A stretch of 64,000 nucleotides of DNA. It comes from Halicephalobus mephisto (taxonomy: Eukaryota > Nematoda > Chromadorea > Rhabditida > Panagrolaimidae). Under the pieces are notes generated by a model that had not been told where the DNA came from, did no database searches, and saw nothing but the letters and a program-made list of their open reading frames with translations. Shown in pieces: positions 63,113-64,000 of this stretch. Position 1 is the first letter of the stretch; each line of letters begins with the position of its first letter. Made by a program: the position numbers and the translations under genes. The DNA lies in contig SWDT01000069.1 of assembly GCA_009193035.1 (NCBI GenBank), positions 124,001 through 188,000 of the forward strand, written 5' to 3'.

Positions 63113-64000
63113 CTAGTAATTCGCGTCAAAATTCCCGCAATATTCCTCTTCGTTAGGATAAGTGCTGTTTATGTACGCCTTGAATTCATTCGTATACAAC
63201 CGTGCTGTATCCCTCGCTAGTTCCCGAGCCAATGCTTCCTGCTCTGTTTCGTTCACTTTAATCCCGTGGTGGACACTGAAGACATGCGAAGCTACGGCGA
63301 AGTTGATTCCCCGACGACAGAGTTCGTACGGAAGGACTTGCTGGTCAGTGTATCTGATGGGGATTCCTTCAAAGTGAAATGGATGGGTTCTGTGCACCAC
63401 CAGCTGAGGTTCCCATCGGAATCCTTGGTAGTTCACCGGAGTCAAGCGAGGCACCGTACCCGTAGTTGTTGAGTAGTTCAGGAATTCCTGGAGGAACGGG
63501 ACGGAGTGTCCAGCCGGGAAGACTTTGAAGTGGAACTCTCCAGCTCTGCAACAAGGGTGGTTTAGGACCTAGCAAGAGTGCTCACTTTCCGTCGTCCACC
63601 AGTTGTCTGAGGGCAGGGACATCCCTGGGGACCTCCTCCTGCTGGTCAACCTCGAACCGTCTGACGACGACTGCCGTGGTGCCCGACTGGATGGTGTGCT
63701 TGAAGGCCCTGATGACCTCGGCGGCACCCCGAGAGAAGTGGTTCTCGATGTCGGCGATGAGATGTCCCTGCGTCCTGGCCCCGGCTCTGGCGACGTTCCT
63801 CAGGGTGTTCGGGGGGTAGGGGGTTCGGAAGTCGTGTTTGAACAAGGCCAGATGGGTCTGGAAGGTGCAGTCGGCGGGCATGGGGTCGGGGGGCTGGGAG
63901 GACAGGCCGTGGACGACAAAGTCGGGGGAGCAGTCGCCGTGCTGCCGGGACCACACTAGGTGGGTCGAGACCCGCTGCAAGGCCGAGGTGCACCTGTGGA
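63113..64000 (-). CDS. LARGE/B4GAT1-type glycosyltransferase (Glyco_transf_49), 5' part beyond window
   Basis: Visible exons are 64000(partial)-63586 and 63545-63113, giving about 282 C-terminal residues. YPPNTLRNVARAGARTQGHLIADIENHFSRG matches the conserved core of this family (YPxNxLRNxARxGA...). The metal-binding DxD position reads DIE. Further on, NYQGFRWEPQLVVHRTHPFHFE and LPYELCRRGINFAVASHVFSVHHGI match the family's C-terminal motifs. Related enzymes add glucuronic acid or build matriglycan in the Golgi, and nematodes have several uncharacterised copies (bgnt type). The exons here are strongly G+C-rich compared with the rest of the window. Confidence 0.82.

Overview
This window looks like nuclear DNA of a nematode, most likely a free-living or rhabditid-type worm, though I cannot place the species. 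Introns are mostly 42-60 nt with GTAAGT/GTGAGT donors and TTTCAG acceptors. Many first coding exons sit just after an unpaired TTTCAG-type site, as expected for trans-spliced worm genes. The gene set includes nematode-typical families: multi-ShKT secreted protein, Kunitz/lustrin cysteine-rich protein, Sre-like chemoreceptor, NLP-7-like neuropeptides, worm class-3 lipase and a supplementary nuclear receptor. Exon-intron structures were assembled by eye; where every junction keeps frame and joins conserved family sequence I rate them as reliable.

Left part (1-24 kb): an MRP/ABCC transporter truncated at its N-terminus by the window edge (+), a membrane-anchored cathepsin B-like protease (+), a small secreted protein (+), a five-module ShKT protein (+), a possible broken gene near 12.6 kb, an SLC35F-type transporter (-), UBAC2 (+), and a full-length P-glycoprotein (-) with an unusual Ser/Lys-rich N-terminal extension.

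Middle part (24-42 kb): 3.8 kb of AT-rich intergenic DNA, then two paralogous neuropeptide genes (27.8 and 34.0 kb) that share a perfectly identical 103-nt coding block. Each lies tail-to-tail with a minus-strand transporter gene (SLC17-type MFS and SWEET). The first intron of the SLC17 gene holds a complete opposite-strand gene for SNAPC1, a snRNA-transcription factor subunit. A class-3 lipase, a divergent Kunitz protein, two small unrecognised genes and a chemoreceptor follow.

Right part (42-64 kb): a 1,484-residue Kunitz/lustrin protein (-), ribosomal protein eL20 (-), a divergently placed condensin II kleisin (+), propionyl-CoA carboxylase beta (+, with a GC-AG intron), a nuclear hormone receptor (-), about 4.2 kb without a clear gene, and the 3' end of a GC-rich glycosyltransferase-49 gene (-) running off the window.

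The most conspicuous unexplained structure is a dispersed foldback repeat family. Its inner arms read GGATAGTGTC/GACACTATCC and its outer arms ACAGCTCCA/TTGGAGCTGT. It recurs in at least a dozen introns and intergenic sites between 7 and 59 kb, sometimes as ~100-bp tandem arrays. I saw no tRNA, rRNA, CRISPR array, intact transposase or viral gene.
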